Shown: positions 7,879 to 16,124 of the stretch, piece by piece
Layout: each line of letters starts with the position of its first letter
Numbering within the stretch: the stretch's first letter is position 1
Source of the DNA: Ignavibacteriales bacterium
Lineage (GTDB): Bacteria; Bacteroidota; Ignavibacteria; UBA10030
DNA: 35,243 nucleotides
Reading direction: 5' to 3'
Assembly (NCBI GenBank): GCA_016194505.1
Contig: JACQBK010000034.1
Location: 1 to 35,243, forward strand
Translations under genes and position numbers: made by a program
Notes under the pieces: generated by a model
What the model was told of the DNA's origin: nothing
The model's database searches: none
The model's input: the letters and a program-made list of their open reading frames with translations, nothing else

Positions 7879-8898
7879 ATGTACAATAAAGAACTTTACT
7901 CAAAAAAATCCGACGGAAATTTGCCCCAGCTTGTGATTGCGGAGAACGAAAACCTCCAATCTCGCTTTGTTGTGCAGAAGATTTTGGAACTACGGGAGCA
8001 GGGCATTCCCCTTGAAGAAATGGCGGTGTTGTTTCGGTCATCGTTTTTGTCATTCGATCTGGAAATTGAACTGACAAAGGCGAACATCCCATTTGTAAAG
8101 TTCGGTGGATTTAAGTTCATCGAGACATCCCATGTAAAAGATATGATCGCGTATCTGCGCGTGCTGGAAAATCCCCGCGATGTCGTTGCGTGGAACAGGA
8201 TTCTGCTGTTGATTGACGGGGTCGGTCCCCGCACCGCGGAAAAAGTGATCGAAGATATTTTAAAGAAAAGAGTAGCAACCACCGGAAACGGAACAGAAGC
8301 GGTTACAACAAAATTCTGGATGGATTACAACGCGTATCCGGAAAACGTTCAAAAAGTGTTCTCTATGTTGGGCGCAGTTGCGAAGCCGACCGTGGCTCCG
8401 GCGGAGAAAACATATCACATTCTTCAGTATTATGAGCCGATTTTGCGGGCGCGGTACGATGATCACTCCAAGCGGAAAAAAGACCTCGAGATGTTCCAAA
8501 ACATAACCGAGCGCTACAATGATGTCGGAACGTTATTAACCGATCTTGCGTTAGAGCCGCCGAACGAAAGCGTTTCCGATATCGAGTCGCCGGGGAAGGA
8601 AGAAGAATTTCTCACGCTCTCGACCATTCACAGCGCAAAAGGATTGGAGTGGAATGCGGTATTCGTTCTCTATGCGCTTGAGGGGAGATTTCCCACCAGC
8701 CGCGCCGCATCAAGCGACGACGAAATGGAAGAGGAACGACGGCTGATGTATGTCGCTTGTACGCGCGCGAAGGAACATCTTTTCATCACGTACCCCATCA
8801 ATATTTACGACCGTGAAAGCGGCATAATTTTAAGCAAGCCCTCGCGCTTTATTGCAGGCATTGAAGGAAAATTGTTGGAGCCGTGGGTGATTGAGTAA
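7879..8898 (+). CDS. UvrD/PcrA-type SF1 DNA helicase, C-terminal half of an interrupted gene
   Basis: A 339-residue segment that completes the helicase begun at 6667. It opens with the YNKELYSKK(S)DG strand that normally follows motif IV. It contains LRSSF-like domain 2 elements (VLFRSSF), the 2B insertion, a GVGPRTAEKV helix-hairpin-helix-like segment, motif V (TIHSAKGLEWNAVFV) and motif VI (YVACTRAKEHL). It lacks Walker A/B and cannot hydrolyse ATP alone. It shares the reading frame of the first half. The two halves add up to about 690 residues, close to a complete family member, so little or nothing was deleted. ATG at 7879 has no Shine-Dalgarno sequence and lies at the insertion border, which suggests it may not be a real start. 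Confidence 0.85.
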   Translation: MYNKELYSKKSDGNLPQLVIAENENLQSRFVVQKILELREQGIPLEEMAVLFRSSFLSFDLEIELTKANIPFVKFGGFKFIETSHVKDMIAYLRVLENPRDVVAWNRILLLIDGVGPRTAEKVIEDILKKRVATTGNGTEAVTTKFWMDYNAYPENVQKVFSMLGAVAKPTVAPAEKTYHILQYYEPILRARYDDHSKRKKDLEMFQNITERYNDVGTLLTDLALEPPNESVSDIESPGKEEEFLTLSTIHSAKGLEWNAVFVLYALEGRFPTSRAASSDDEMEEERRLMYVACTRAKEHLFITYPINIYDRESGIILSKPSRFIAGIEGKLLEPWVIE

Positions 8899-8956
8899 TG
8901 GAGCAGAGGTGCAGGGGAGCAAAACACACTGTAGGAAATAATTAAGATAATAGAGA

Positions 8957-10018
8957 ATGGAAACTGTCATACTTTACTTAGACCGCAACGAAAACCTCTA
9001 CGGTCCCGCGCCGCAGTGTTACGAAGTATTAAAGAACCTTGGCGTAGAGGAGTTGAGTATGTATTCACGCGATTTTACCCGCGGCGTTAAAAGCAAGCTT
9101 TCGGAACGCTTGGCGGTTGAGTTAGGCATTCCCGAGAAACAAATTTTGTTGAGCGAAGGCAGTGAAGACATGCTCAAGCAGGTTGTGCATTGCTATCTTG
9201 GTCCCGGCGAAAAAATGCTCTGTCCAGCCCAATCGTGGTGGTATTATCAGTCCGTCGCTTCGGAAGTGGCGGGAGAGACGGTCACATATTCATTGAAGGA
9301 GGGTCGAGATTCCTTTTACTACGATGTGGACGAATTGATTGGCCTTTACAAGAAAGAATCCCCCCGCGTTGTGCTTATCGCATCTCCTAATAACCCAACG
9401 GGCAATTCATTCCCCGATGAAGATTTGAAAAAACTGACCGAGGCATTCCGTGAAAGCATCGTTGTGCTGGATGAAGCGTACTGGGGATTTTCAGAATCAT
9501 CCAACGAGCACATTGCGGAGTCAGTGAGCCGCTATCGTAATTTGCTGGTGCTAAGAACGTTCTCGAAGTACTACGCCCTCGCGGGTGCGCGCATTGCGTA
9601 TGCGGCGGTTGGCACAAGCTTCAGCAAGCTCACGAAATTTTCCTCTCGGTATCTCGGCTACAATCGTATTTCAGAAGAGCTTGCGCTTGCGGCGCTCGAT
9701 TCAAGGCAATACTATTCTGATATTGCAAAAGCCATGCTTGCGGACAGACAGCGCTATTATGATTTTTTTGACCGGCAAGAGGGATTTCATTGTTACCGTT
9801 CGAACGCAAATTTCATTCTTGTGAAAATTCCTGCTACGTTAAAACTCCCCATGCAGAAATTTTTAGCGGCGCGAGCTATCGCCGTCAAATTTTTTGCGGA
9901 GAAAGAATTTGAACATTGTGTGCGGATTACCTTAGGCACGGTCGAGCACAATCGCCGGTTGATTGATGCGCTCGGTGAATTCCTTACGACGAAAACCGCA
10001 CGGGGAATATCGGCATGA
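8957..10018 (+). CDS. PLP aminotransferase/decarboxylase, class I/II fold (HisC/CobD-like)
   Basis: A 353-residue fold-type I PLP enzyme. Seen are the N-terminal YLDRNENLYGP motif, SPNNPTGNSF, the cofactor-ring aspartate and tyrosine in LDEAYWGF (D172, Y175), the Schiff-base lysine in TFSKYYALAGAR (K204) and the C-terminal VRITLGTVEHNRRLIDAL arginine. This resembles histidinol-phosphate aminotransferase and its relative CobD, which decarboxylates phosphothreonine. No his or cob genes are nearby. It overlaps the following nucleotidyltransferase by four bases (ATGA), so translation is coupled. Context suggests it makes or interconverts a phosphorylated amino alcohol or phosphonate that is then CDP-activated. 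The family is firm; the substrate is inference. Confidence 0.85.
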   Translation: METVILYLDRNENLYGPAPQCYEVLKNLGVEELSMYSRDFTRGVKSKLSERLAVELGIPEKQILLSEGSEDMLKQVVHCYLGPGEKMLCPAQSWWYYQSVASEVAGETVTYSLKEGRDSFYYDVDELIGLYKKESPRVVLIASPNNPTGNSFPDEDLKKLTEAFRESIVVLDEAYWGFSESSNEHIAESVSRYRNLLVLRTFSKYYALAGARIAYAAVGTSFSKLTKFSSRYLGYNRISEELALAALDSRQYYSDIAKAMLADRQRYYDFFDRQEGFHCYRSNANFILVKIPATLKLPMQKFLAARAIAVKFFAEKEFEHCVRITLGTVEHNRRLIDALGEFLTTKTARGISA

Positions 10019-10779
10019 AATGCGTAATTCTCGCCGCAGGGGAGTCAACCCGTTTGCGCCCACTGACGAATGATACCCCTAAGTGTTTGCTGAATGTTGG
10101 CGGAAAGGCTATCCTCCATCGTACGCTAGAAAACGTATTCGCGACAGGAATTAAGGAAGTTGCAATAGTTGTTGGCTATAAAGCTGATGCCATTCGTGCT
10201 TTTGTGAAAGAAAAATTTCCTCAGCGCAGTATCCGATTTATTCTTAATCCAAACTTTGCCTCGACGAATAACGCCTATTCGCTTGTGCTGGCACGAAAAT
10301 TTTTTGTAGATGAGCAAGAGCCACAACCATCCAAAGAAAAATTTTTACTGCTGGATGGCGACATTGTTTTTTCGCCGAAATTGCTCCCTTTTTTAATAGA
10401 GCAAGAAGGAGAGAATAAAATCGCCGTGCGGGTTGAAGGTAACCACGATGATGAAGAAATCCGAGTAATGATAGACGAGGCGGGCAATATTACAATGATC
10501 GGCAAGGAAACTCCGCTGAGCAAAACGCACGGAGAATCTATCGGAATTGAAATATTCTCGTACATCACTGCTAAAAAATTATTTGAAGTGTTGGAAAATC
10601 GAGTCGACCATGGAAAAGGGCGCGCCGAATTTTATGAGCATGCTTTTCAAGAAATGATTGATAACGGCGCTGAATTACAAGCAATTGATACGAGCGCATT
10701 CCCCGCCGTCGAAATCGATACGCCGAAAGATTTGGAATTAGCCGAGCAGTTTGTTGCCACAGGAACCAAGTTTTCATAA
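10015..10779 (+). CDS. LicC/PntC-like nucleotidyltransferase (probable CTP:phospho-alcohol cytidylyltransferase)
   Basis: A 254-residue nucleotidyltransferase with the signature MKCVILAAGESTRLRPLT, then TPKCLLNVGGKAIL. The NPNFASTNNAYSLVLA stretch resembles the substrate loop of choline-phosphate (LicC) and aminoethylphosphonate (PntC) cytidylyltransferases rather than that of sugar enzymes. The metal aspartate lies in LLLDGDIVF and a second in VEIDTPKDLELA. It overlaps the aminotransferase upstream by four bases and is ten bases from a CDP-alcohol phosphotransferase, an order that implies synthesis and use of a CDP-activated amino alcohol or phosphonate. A mannose- or glucose-1-phosphate nucleotidyltransferase role is a weaker alternative. 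Confidence 0.82.
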   Translation: MKCVILAAGESTRLRPLTNDTPKCLLNVGGKAILHRTLENVFATGIKEVAIVVGYKADAIRAFVKEKFPQRSIRFILNPNFASTNNAYSLVLARKFFVDEQEPQPSKEKFLLLDGDIVFSPKLLPFLIEQEGENKIAVRVEGNHDDEEIRVMIDEAGNITMIGKETPLSKTHGESIGIEIFSYITAKKLFEVLENRVDHGKGRAEFYEHAFQEMIDNGAELQAIDTSAFPAVEIDTPKDLELAEQFVATGTKFS

Positions 10780-10789
10780 AATCTTACCA

Positions 10790-11635
10790 ATGTACAATTA
10801 CCGCAACTCTCTCAAATCCTCTGTCTCTGATGAGCTCATCAACACGTATCTTCTGCGTCCTCTTGCCGGACTTATTGTGTGGGGGTTGTATTATACGCCG
10901 ATCACCCCTAATCAAGTGACAATAGCTTCGACGCTGGTCGGAGTTCTTGCCGCGGTTTTTTACTTAGAGGGCAATGCGCAAGCTACCGCCATTGCCGGGC
11001 TCTGCATAACACTGAAAGATATACTCGACTCCGCCGACGGCCAACTTGCAAGAGCGAAACAGCAATATAGCCGCATTGGAAGATTTATTGATTCAATCGG
11101 AGATTTTGTCGTTGATGTTGCGGTGTTCGGCGCAATCGGTTGGGTATTGTACGCATCAAGCGGTGATGTCAGGATGTTGGTTTTGGCGCTGGTGGGGTTA
11201 GCCGGAATTTCGCTTCGGGTTTCGTACCACGTTTTTTACCAAGCATCCTTTCTCCACCTTGAAAGGAAGTACGAAAACAACCGTGTAACGGAAGAAGTTC
11301 GAGAAGAAGATAAAACGGGAGAGCTTATTGTTTTGCGGTTACAGAAAATTTTCCAGTTTATCTACGGCTGGCAGGATAGATTGATGCTGGCGGTTGACAT
11401 GTGGTGCCGGGGCGGTCGGAACGATGAGCAATTTCTCACGCGCTGGTATGCCGATGCAACAGGATTAAGGATTTCCGGATTGCTTGGCTTCGGAACAGAG
11501 TTGTTCCTGCTTATGGTTTGCTCCGTTTTGAACCGACTTGAGTTATATTTGTATCTCAATGTAATCCTCATGAACGGAATTTGGGTGGCGGGAATTCTCT
11601 ACAGGAAAACAGTGTTGAAGCGGAAAGTTTATTAA
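10790..11635 (+). CDS. CDP-alcohol phosphotransferase (integral membrane)
   Basis: A 281-residue inner-membrane enzyme that transfers a phospho-alcohol from a CDP-alcohol to an acceptor. The complete catalytic motif D-x2-D-G-x2-A-R-x8-G-x3-D-x3-D is present, with aspartates at 80, 83, 101 and 105. Several hydrophobic helices surround it, including a C-terminal pair. ATG at 10790 is preferred because it starts the MYNYRNSLKSS segment and keeps the gene clear of the nucleotidyltransferase, which ends at 10779; an upstream TTG at 10751 would overlap it. It is the last gene of the three-gene unit. The acceptor, lipid or glycan, cannot be read from the sequence. A polar acidic/basic loop around residues 160-185 is unusual in length. 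Confidence 0.88.
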   Translation: MYNYRNSLKSSVSDELINTYLLRPLAGLIVWGLYYTPITPNQVTIASTLVGVLAAVFYLEGNAQATAIAGLCITLKDILDSADGQLARAKQQYSRIGRFIDSIGDFVVDVAVFGAIGWVLYASSGDVRMLVLALVGLAGISLRVSYHVFYQASFLHLERKYENNRVTEEVREEDKTGELIVLRLQKIFQFIYGWQDRLMLAVDMWCRGGRNDEQFLTRWYADATGLRISGLLGFGTELFLLMVCSVLNRLELYLYLNVILMNGIWVAGILYRKTVLKRKVY

Positions 11636-11638
11636 AAG

Positions 11639-12820
11639 TTACTTCTTCCGCTGTGCTTTTTTCAACTGTTTAAATCGTTTCAGCTTTCCTTTGATGGTGG
11701 CAACCAATGTTTCATCCGAGAAAGGCTTGGTGAGATAATCATCCACGCCGAGTTCTTTTCCCGTCCGGATGAGCACCTCGTCTGTTAATCCGCTGAGAAA
11801 CATAAAAGGTACTTCCGCAAGATGTTCAAGCTCGCGCACCTTTTCGTAAAAGCTGAACCCTCCCATAGTGGAAGTCTCAAGGTTAATATCGGAAACGATT
11901 AAATCGGGTGTTTCATCTTTCAAGTATTTGAAAGCCTCATCGGAGCTTGTAAATGCCCGCACTTGGAATCCGGCATCCTGCAATGTCTCGGTAACAACAC
12001 CTAGGAATTTTTGGTCATCGTCAATGATAACAAGTTGTGCCGGTCCCCGACCCACCCGAAGTTCCCCTAAGAGTTTCGCCTCGATCTGCTCACATTCCTC
12101 GGTGGTTAGCTGAAATTTTTTTCGGAGATCAGTGAGCATCGACGCCGCACCCGGCGTGATGGAACCCGTAGCCCACGCGCGTTTAAACGCCGAGAAGTAT
12201 GTTTCAAGCTTAACTTCTTTTTCGAGCGTTGCGTGCTCTGTTGCCGAAATATTCAGTTCTGCGCGGAGTCGTTTAAGAGAAGCTTCTTCATCGTCAGTCG
12301 CCACCCCGTCAGACCACACTTCTTTGAGGGTTTGTTTGTATGTAGTGAAGGCTTCGAATCTGCTCTTCTTGCTTGGAGGGGGCGGCTGTTGAGGCCCTTG
12401 TTGTTTCTCTTGTAGGTTATATGCATCCTGCTCTTTTCGGATGGTTTCTTCGAAGCGCTGCTTTTCTTGCTCCTCTTTTTTTCGTTGTTCTTCCTCGGTT
12501 TGTTTTTTGCGGCGTTCTTCTTCCTGCTTTTTCCACTCTTCTTCGAGTTTTTTTCGCTTTTCTTCGTCCCGTTTTCGCGCGGCTTCTTCAGCCTGTTTGC
12601 GCGTCTGCTCTTCGTGTTGATGGCGTTCGTGCTCTTGTTTGAGGAAATTGATTCGTTCTTCGTACGCGTGGATGTAGATATTTTTCGGGTCAATTTCTTT
12701 TGCCCGAATAATTTCCCTCATCGCATGATCTATCTCTCCCACCTTAAGGAGCTGGTCAACCCGCTTAAGGATTTCGCTTATGGTTTTCCGTATGTCGTCT
12801 CGCGGGGTAAGCTCAGACAT
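11639..12820 (-). CDS. response regulator with N-terminal TPR/coiled coil and C-terminal receiver
   Basis: 393 residues with an unusual order of parts. Residues ~10-55 resemble a TPR helix pair (LKVGEIDHAMREIIRAKEIDP). Residues ~60-140 are a highly charged Lys/Glu/Arg/Gln coiled coil. Residues ~160-250 hold two tandem repeats of a small helical module (W-x-D/T-G-x3-x2-E/A...LRxxFxxxxxE). Residues ~258-385 are a CheY-like receiver with the acidic cluster IIDDD, phospho-acceptor aspartate in IVSDINLE, switch serine in FLSG and lysine in LTKPF. There is no DNA-binding or enzymatic output domain. It probably acts through protein contacts. No histidine kinase is adjacent. It converges with the CDP-alcohol gene and starts 34 bases after the GHL10 gene's stop. 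Confidence 0.85.
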   Translation of the reverse strand: MSELTPRDDIRKTISEILKRVDQLLKVGEIDHAMREIIRAKEIDPKNIYIHAYEERINFLKQEHERHQHEEQTRKQAEEAARKRDEEKRKKLEEEWKKQEEERRKKQTEEEQRKKEEQEKQRFEETIRKEQDAYNLQEKQQGPQQPPPPSKKSRFEAFTTYKQTLKEVWSDGVATDDEEASLKRLRAELNISATEHATLEKEVKLETYFSAFKRAWATGSITPGAASMLTDLRKKFQLTTEECEQIEAKLLGELRVGRGPAQLVIIDDDQKFLGVVTETLQDAGFQVRAFTSSDEAFKYLKDETPDLIVSDINLETSTMGGFSFYEKVRELEHLAEVPFMFLSGLTDEVLIRTGKELGVDDYLTKPFSDETLVATIKGKLKRFKQLKKAQRKK

Positions 12821-12854
12821 AAAACGAGTACATGGTTAAAAATTTTTTCATTTC

Positions 12855-14399
12855 TTAGCGAGTTACAATATTGTTTGTTTTGTCGTCCATCAGAGCGATT
12901 TTTCCGGATTGCACCTTTACCATTGTGGAAAGGTCGCTTTCATTACCGAGCCGGTCAAGAGCCGTCAGAGCATAATAATTTTCACCCTCAAGCGGCGACT
13001 TGTCGGTAAATTCCAATGCGTTTCTTCCCGTAACGAATAAAAGCTGTTTTACATCATCGCGGGAGATAACAGGTATCTTGGAACGATAAATGTTAAACGT
13101 GAGAGGCTCATCGTTCGTCGCAGTCCAGCGAAGCACAACGTGTCCGTTGTGCGATGTTGCCTCGACCGTTGTGGGTGGAGCCGGCGGAATGCTGTCTTTC
13201 CACATCATGCGCGGTACGTTCGCCCAATACGGGAACTCTTCTGCGCCCAACGTTCCCCATGCCTGCGTCAATCCGTTTGCGGAAAAGAAAACGACGCCGG
13301 GCAATCCTTGCTTACGGATTTCCAAAATTTCGGCTTCAAGCTCCGACCAACCGAATTTTCTCTGAAGGGCTGTATATAATCCGGGGACAACGTGCCGATC
13401 GTACGCAACCCTGTCGTGCCATTGAGTAATGAGTGGAACGAATGGATGCGTGGGGTGTTCTCGTTGCCAATAGACCATCGGCACGATGAAATCAATTTTC
13501 CCGATTTCCATCCATCGGCGCGGGTCTTGGTACACTGCGTAGTACGATGTCCAGCCGCTTCCCATATATTTACCGATCACTGAGGCGGACATCTTTACCC
13601 ATGGTTTTTTCGCCGTGATGCTGTTGTACGCATCGAAGACAAACTGATTGACTTGTTCCCGCTGCCAATGATCCCACGAAATCTTATTGGGATTTGCTTC
13701 TGTGCTGTTGAAGCGCGCAACGCTGATGGAATCATGAGAGTAGCCTTTAGCCGGAGAGTTTTCCGGGTAACGGATGTAATCGAAATGGATGCCATCCACG
13801 TCATATTTTTCGACGATGTTCATAGCCACATTCACAATATGCTGCCTCACAGCGGGGATTCCAGCGCTTGCCCAAATGTATTCATTATTCGGCGGGTCAA
13901 CGCGCATTCGCTTGCCGCTTGAATCGCAAACGATCCATTCGGGATGTTCAAGAATGAGCGGCCTGGGTGTGGCTTCGGGCGGAAGTTTTCCCCCTCTCCA
14001 GATCGGAAAAGTATTCAGCCACACGTGAAGCTCGAGTCCAAGCCGGTGAGCTTCTTCGATTGCGAATTGAAGCGGGTCCCAACCAGGGTCTTGACCAAGC
14101 GTGCCGGTAAGGGCTTCCGCCCACGGTTCGTAATCGGAGCGGTAAAACGCATCAGCATTGCCCCGAACTTGGAAAAGAATCATGTTGAATTTTGCGGCGC
14201 GCGCTTTCTCAAAGACGGCACGAATTTTCTCTTTGCTCGCTTCCGGATTATTGCGCGTTTGTTCGTTGGCATATTCAAACCGTGACATCCAGACGCCGCG
14301 TGCCTCACGCTTGCCGGTGAACAACTCTTTACCGCAACTGAGAAAAAGCAGGGGTAAAAGGATGACAATAATGTTGAAATGTAATCTGTAGGTTTTCAT
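12855..14399 (-). CDS. GHL10-family glycoside hydrolase lipoprotein (DUF187-like)
   Basis: 514 residues. The N-terminus is a lipoprotein signal with lipobox LLFLSC, so the mature protein is lipid-anchored in the envelope. A (beta/alpha)8-type glycosyl-hydrolase-like domain follows, with EARGVWMSRFEYA, FNMILFQVRGNADAFY, LELHVWLNTFP and the hallmark DGIHFDYIRYP. A fibronectin type III-like module occupies about residues 410-500 (PPAPPTTVEATSHNGHVVLRW, then Y-A-L-T-A-L-D-R-x-G). It likely cleaves or binds an extracellular or cell-wall glycan; the substrate is unknown. GGAG precedes ATG by eight bases. It is divergent from the UROD-like gene, sharing a 221-bp promoter region, and may belong to the adjacent sugar-use genes. 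Confidence 0.9.
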   Translation of the reverse strand: MKTYRLHFNIIVILLPLLFLSCGKELFTGKREARGVWMSRFEYANEQTRNNPEASKEKIRAVFEKARAAKFNMILFQVRGNADAFYRSDYEPWAEALTGTLGQDPGWDPLQFAIEEAHRLGLELHVWLNTFPIWRGGKLPPEATPRPLILEHPEWIVCDSSGKRMRVDPPNNEYIWASAGIPAVRQHIVNVAMNIVEKYDVDGIHFDYIRYPENSPAKGYSHDSISVARFNSTEANPNKISWDHWQREQVNQFVFDAYNSITAKKPWVKMSASVIGKYMGSGWTSYYAVYQDPRRWMEIGKIDFIVPMVYWQREHPTHPFVPLITQWHDRVAYDRHVVPGLYTALQRKFGWSELEAEILEIRKQGLPGVVFFSANGLTQAWGTLGAEEFPYWANVPRMMWKDSIPPAPPTTVEATSHNGHVVLRWTATNDEPLTFNIYRSKIPVISRDDVKQLLFVTGRNALEFTDKSPLEGENYYALTALDRLGNESDLSTMVKVQSGKIALMDDKTNNIVTR

Positions 14400-14620
14400 T
14401 GAGTCACTCCTCGAAATTTCGTGAGAATAGTACGCAACCTTTGAGGCAAATGCAAGGAACGGTCGCCTGGAGAGAGCACCGTATTTCGTTTGCGTTATTG
14501 TTCATTATCTCTCAAGAGAAATAATAAGACCGATATTTTTCTACTAAAGGAATAACTTGATTTTCTTTAACTCGTTGTAGATATTGGTGCGATTCTTCCA
14601 TCAAGTATCGAATTGTAGTC

Positions 14621-15799
14621 ATGAAATCGAACGAGCGTATGAACACAGCGATGTGCTTGGCGGCGGCGGATCGCGTCCCCGTCATGTGCCAGCTTTCCCT
14701 TGGGCATTATTTTCTTCACTCGGGAATAAAGCCTCTTGATATTTGGTACACCTCGGAAGGCTTTGCGGAAGCGCTCATCAACCTATGCAACCGGTACCGC
14801 TTCGATGGCATCCTTATCAATCTTTCAGGACGAGACCCGCAGTACGAACGCTTTATCAATACGATTGAAACCGGAGAAACCGAGACTACCATCCGTTGGA
14901 ACAACGGGTGCTACACGGTGTTCCCGAACGACGACAATCCGTTCTATTATCAACCGGACGGAAGCCGGTATTTCCCGTCGTTTCAAGAAATAGAACCTGA
15001 GAAATTATATTACATTGACCCATGGGATTTAACGGCTGTTACGTATCCATACACATGGGGATTTGAAAACGAGCCGCGGCTATTGAATGATTATTTTCCA
15101 TCATTTCATTTTGATACAATAAAAATTGTAAAAGAAAAAGTCGGTGCCTATAGTTCGGTTCATGCGGAGGTATATTCCCCATGGTCACAATTTTTAGAAT
15201 TGCTTAATTATGAACATGGGCTGATGGCAATGATGGAAGATGCCGGTAAAACAAAAGCGTGCCTCGAGCGGCTTACGGAAGGAACCGTTGATCTTGCGAA
15301 CAGGCAAGCGGCGTGCGGTGTGGATGCCGTGTTGATTTCTTCCGCTTTTGCAGGCGCAGGGTTCATCTCCCCGAAGCATTACAAAGAATTTGTCCTGCCG
15401 TATGAGAAAAAACTGATACAGGGAATCAAAGAAAAGCATCCATCGCTTCCTGTCTATACGCACACGTGCGGCAGTATTGGTGACAGGTTAGAGCTTATGA
15501 TTGCAACCGGCACCAACGGAATAGATACCTTGGATCCGCCGCCGCTTGGGACGGTTGAATTGGAGGAAGCGAAACAGATACTCGCAGGCAAAACGTTTAT
15601 CAAGGGGAATATTGACCCCGTCAATACATTGCTTAATGGCGACCTCGAGACCGTGAAGAAGGATGTAGCATGGAGACTTCAAGTCGGTAAGCCCGGCGGG
15701 GGATATATTCTCAGCTCTGCTTGCTCTGTCGCGCCGCATACGCCGCCGGAGAATATAGAAATTCTCGCTCCACTTGCGGAAGAATATGGAAAATATTGA
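14621..15799 (+). CDS. UROD/MtaA-superfamily protein, probable corrinoid-type methyltransferase
   Basis: 392 residues with the uroporphyrinogen decarboxylase fold. It lacks the MRQAGR arginines of true HemE near the N-terminus (here DRVPVMCQLSLGHYF). It keeps the zinc-type ligands of the MtaA/CmuA methyltransferase branch, YTHTCGS and a late SSACSVAPHTP cysteine. The NGIDTLDPPP and IKGNIDPVNTLL segments fit this branch. These enzymes move methyl groups between a corrinoid protein and another acceptor. No corrinoid protein is encoded in the window, so the partner is unknown. It opens a cluster with PhyH, sugar ABC parts and an alpha-mannosidase, where a role in demethylating sugars or small methoxylated compounds is conceivable. 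Confidence 0.82.
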   Translation: MKSNERMNTAMCLAAADRVPVMCQLSLGHYFLHSGIKPLDIWYTSEGFAEALINLCNRYRFDGILINLSGRDPQYERFINTIETGETETTIRWNNGCYTVFPNDDNPFYYQPDGSRYFPSFQEIEPEKLYYIDPWDLTAVTYPYTWGFENEPRLLNDYFPSFHFDTIKIVKEKVGAYSSVHAEVYSPWSQFLELLNYEHGLMAMMEDAGKTKACLERLTEGTVDLANRQAACGVDAVLISSAFAGAGFISPKHYKEFVLPYEKKLIQGIKEKHPSLPVYTHTCGSIGDRLELMIATGTNGIDTLDPPPLGTVELEEAKQILAGKTFIKGNIDPVNTLLNGDLETVKKDVAWRLQVGKPGGGYILSSACSVAPHTPPENIEILAPLAEEYGKY

Positions 15800-15885
15800 A
15801 ATAGAGGCTGTCTCAAAAACTCTTTCCGTTGTGATGTCAGGGCTTGCGCCAAAGGCGCACGCGTGCGCCATCTGTTTGGCGCATC

Positions 15886-15904
15886 CCTGCCTGCGGCAGG
15901 CAGG
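15886..15904. repeat. perfect GC-rich palindrome
   Basis: CCTGCCTGC G GCAGGCAGG. It directly follows a block reading GCGCCAAAGGCGCAC and TTTGGCGCATC, which is repeated in inverse beside the palindrome at 28261. Confidence 0.75.
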
Positions 15905-15964
15905 CGCCTTCGGCGGAAAAGCCCTGAATGTTTTATGTTTTTCTGTCCCCGACCTGTCCCGCCA

Positions 15965-15981
15965 TGCCTGCGGCAGGCAGG
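15965..15981. repeat. GC-rich palindrome
   Basis: TGCCTGCGGCAGGCAGG, a second copy 60 bp from the previous one. Confidence 0.65.
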
Positions 15982-15988
15982 TTGTACG

Positions 15989-16053
15989 GTTCCGTTTTTT
16001 GGAATCCCGCCCTAAGAACGGAATCCAAAAAGCGGGAGATGCCGAAAAACGGC
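15989..16053 (+). repeat. 65-bp repeat C, copy 1
   Basis: Carries GTTCCGTTTTTTGGAATCCC, a GGAATCC-AAAAAGCGGGAGATG segment and GCCG. Its reverse complement aligns with 18120-18184, with conserved GTTCCG, GGAATCC, AAGCGGGA and GCCG blocks. The repeat is internally self-complementary (GGAATCCCGC versus GCGGGA). Confidence 0.6.
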
Positions 16054-16124
16054 AAAGGTCGTGGTAAAATGCTCATTACAATTGTAAGGGGTTTTAACCC
16101 CCTTGAAAACGTCATTAGTACATC

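Noticed and set aside
12467-13009. A 180-codon plus-strand frame rich in Phe/Leu/Val that looks like a membrane protein
   Set aside because: It is the antisense of the Lys/Glu-rich coiled coil of the response regulator; such codons read as hydrophobic residues in reverse. No start signal or family match.
14400-14620. A cobalamin riboswitch before the UROD-like methyltransferase
   Set aside because: No B12-box-like sequence or convincing multi-helix fold was seen in the 221-bp divergent region, only a weak ATTATCTCT/AGAGAAATAAT palindrome near 14504.
14621-15799. True uroporphyrinogen decarboxylase (HemE)
   Set aside because: The arginine-rich MRQAGR motif of HemE is absent, zinc-type His/Cys ligands of the methyltransferase branch are present, and no heme genes are nearby.
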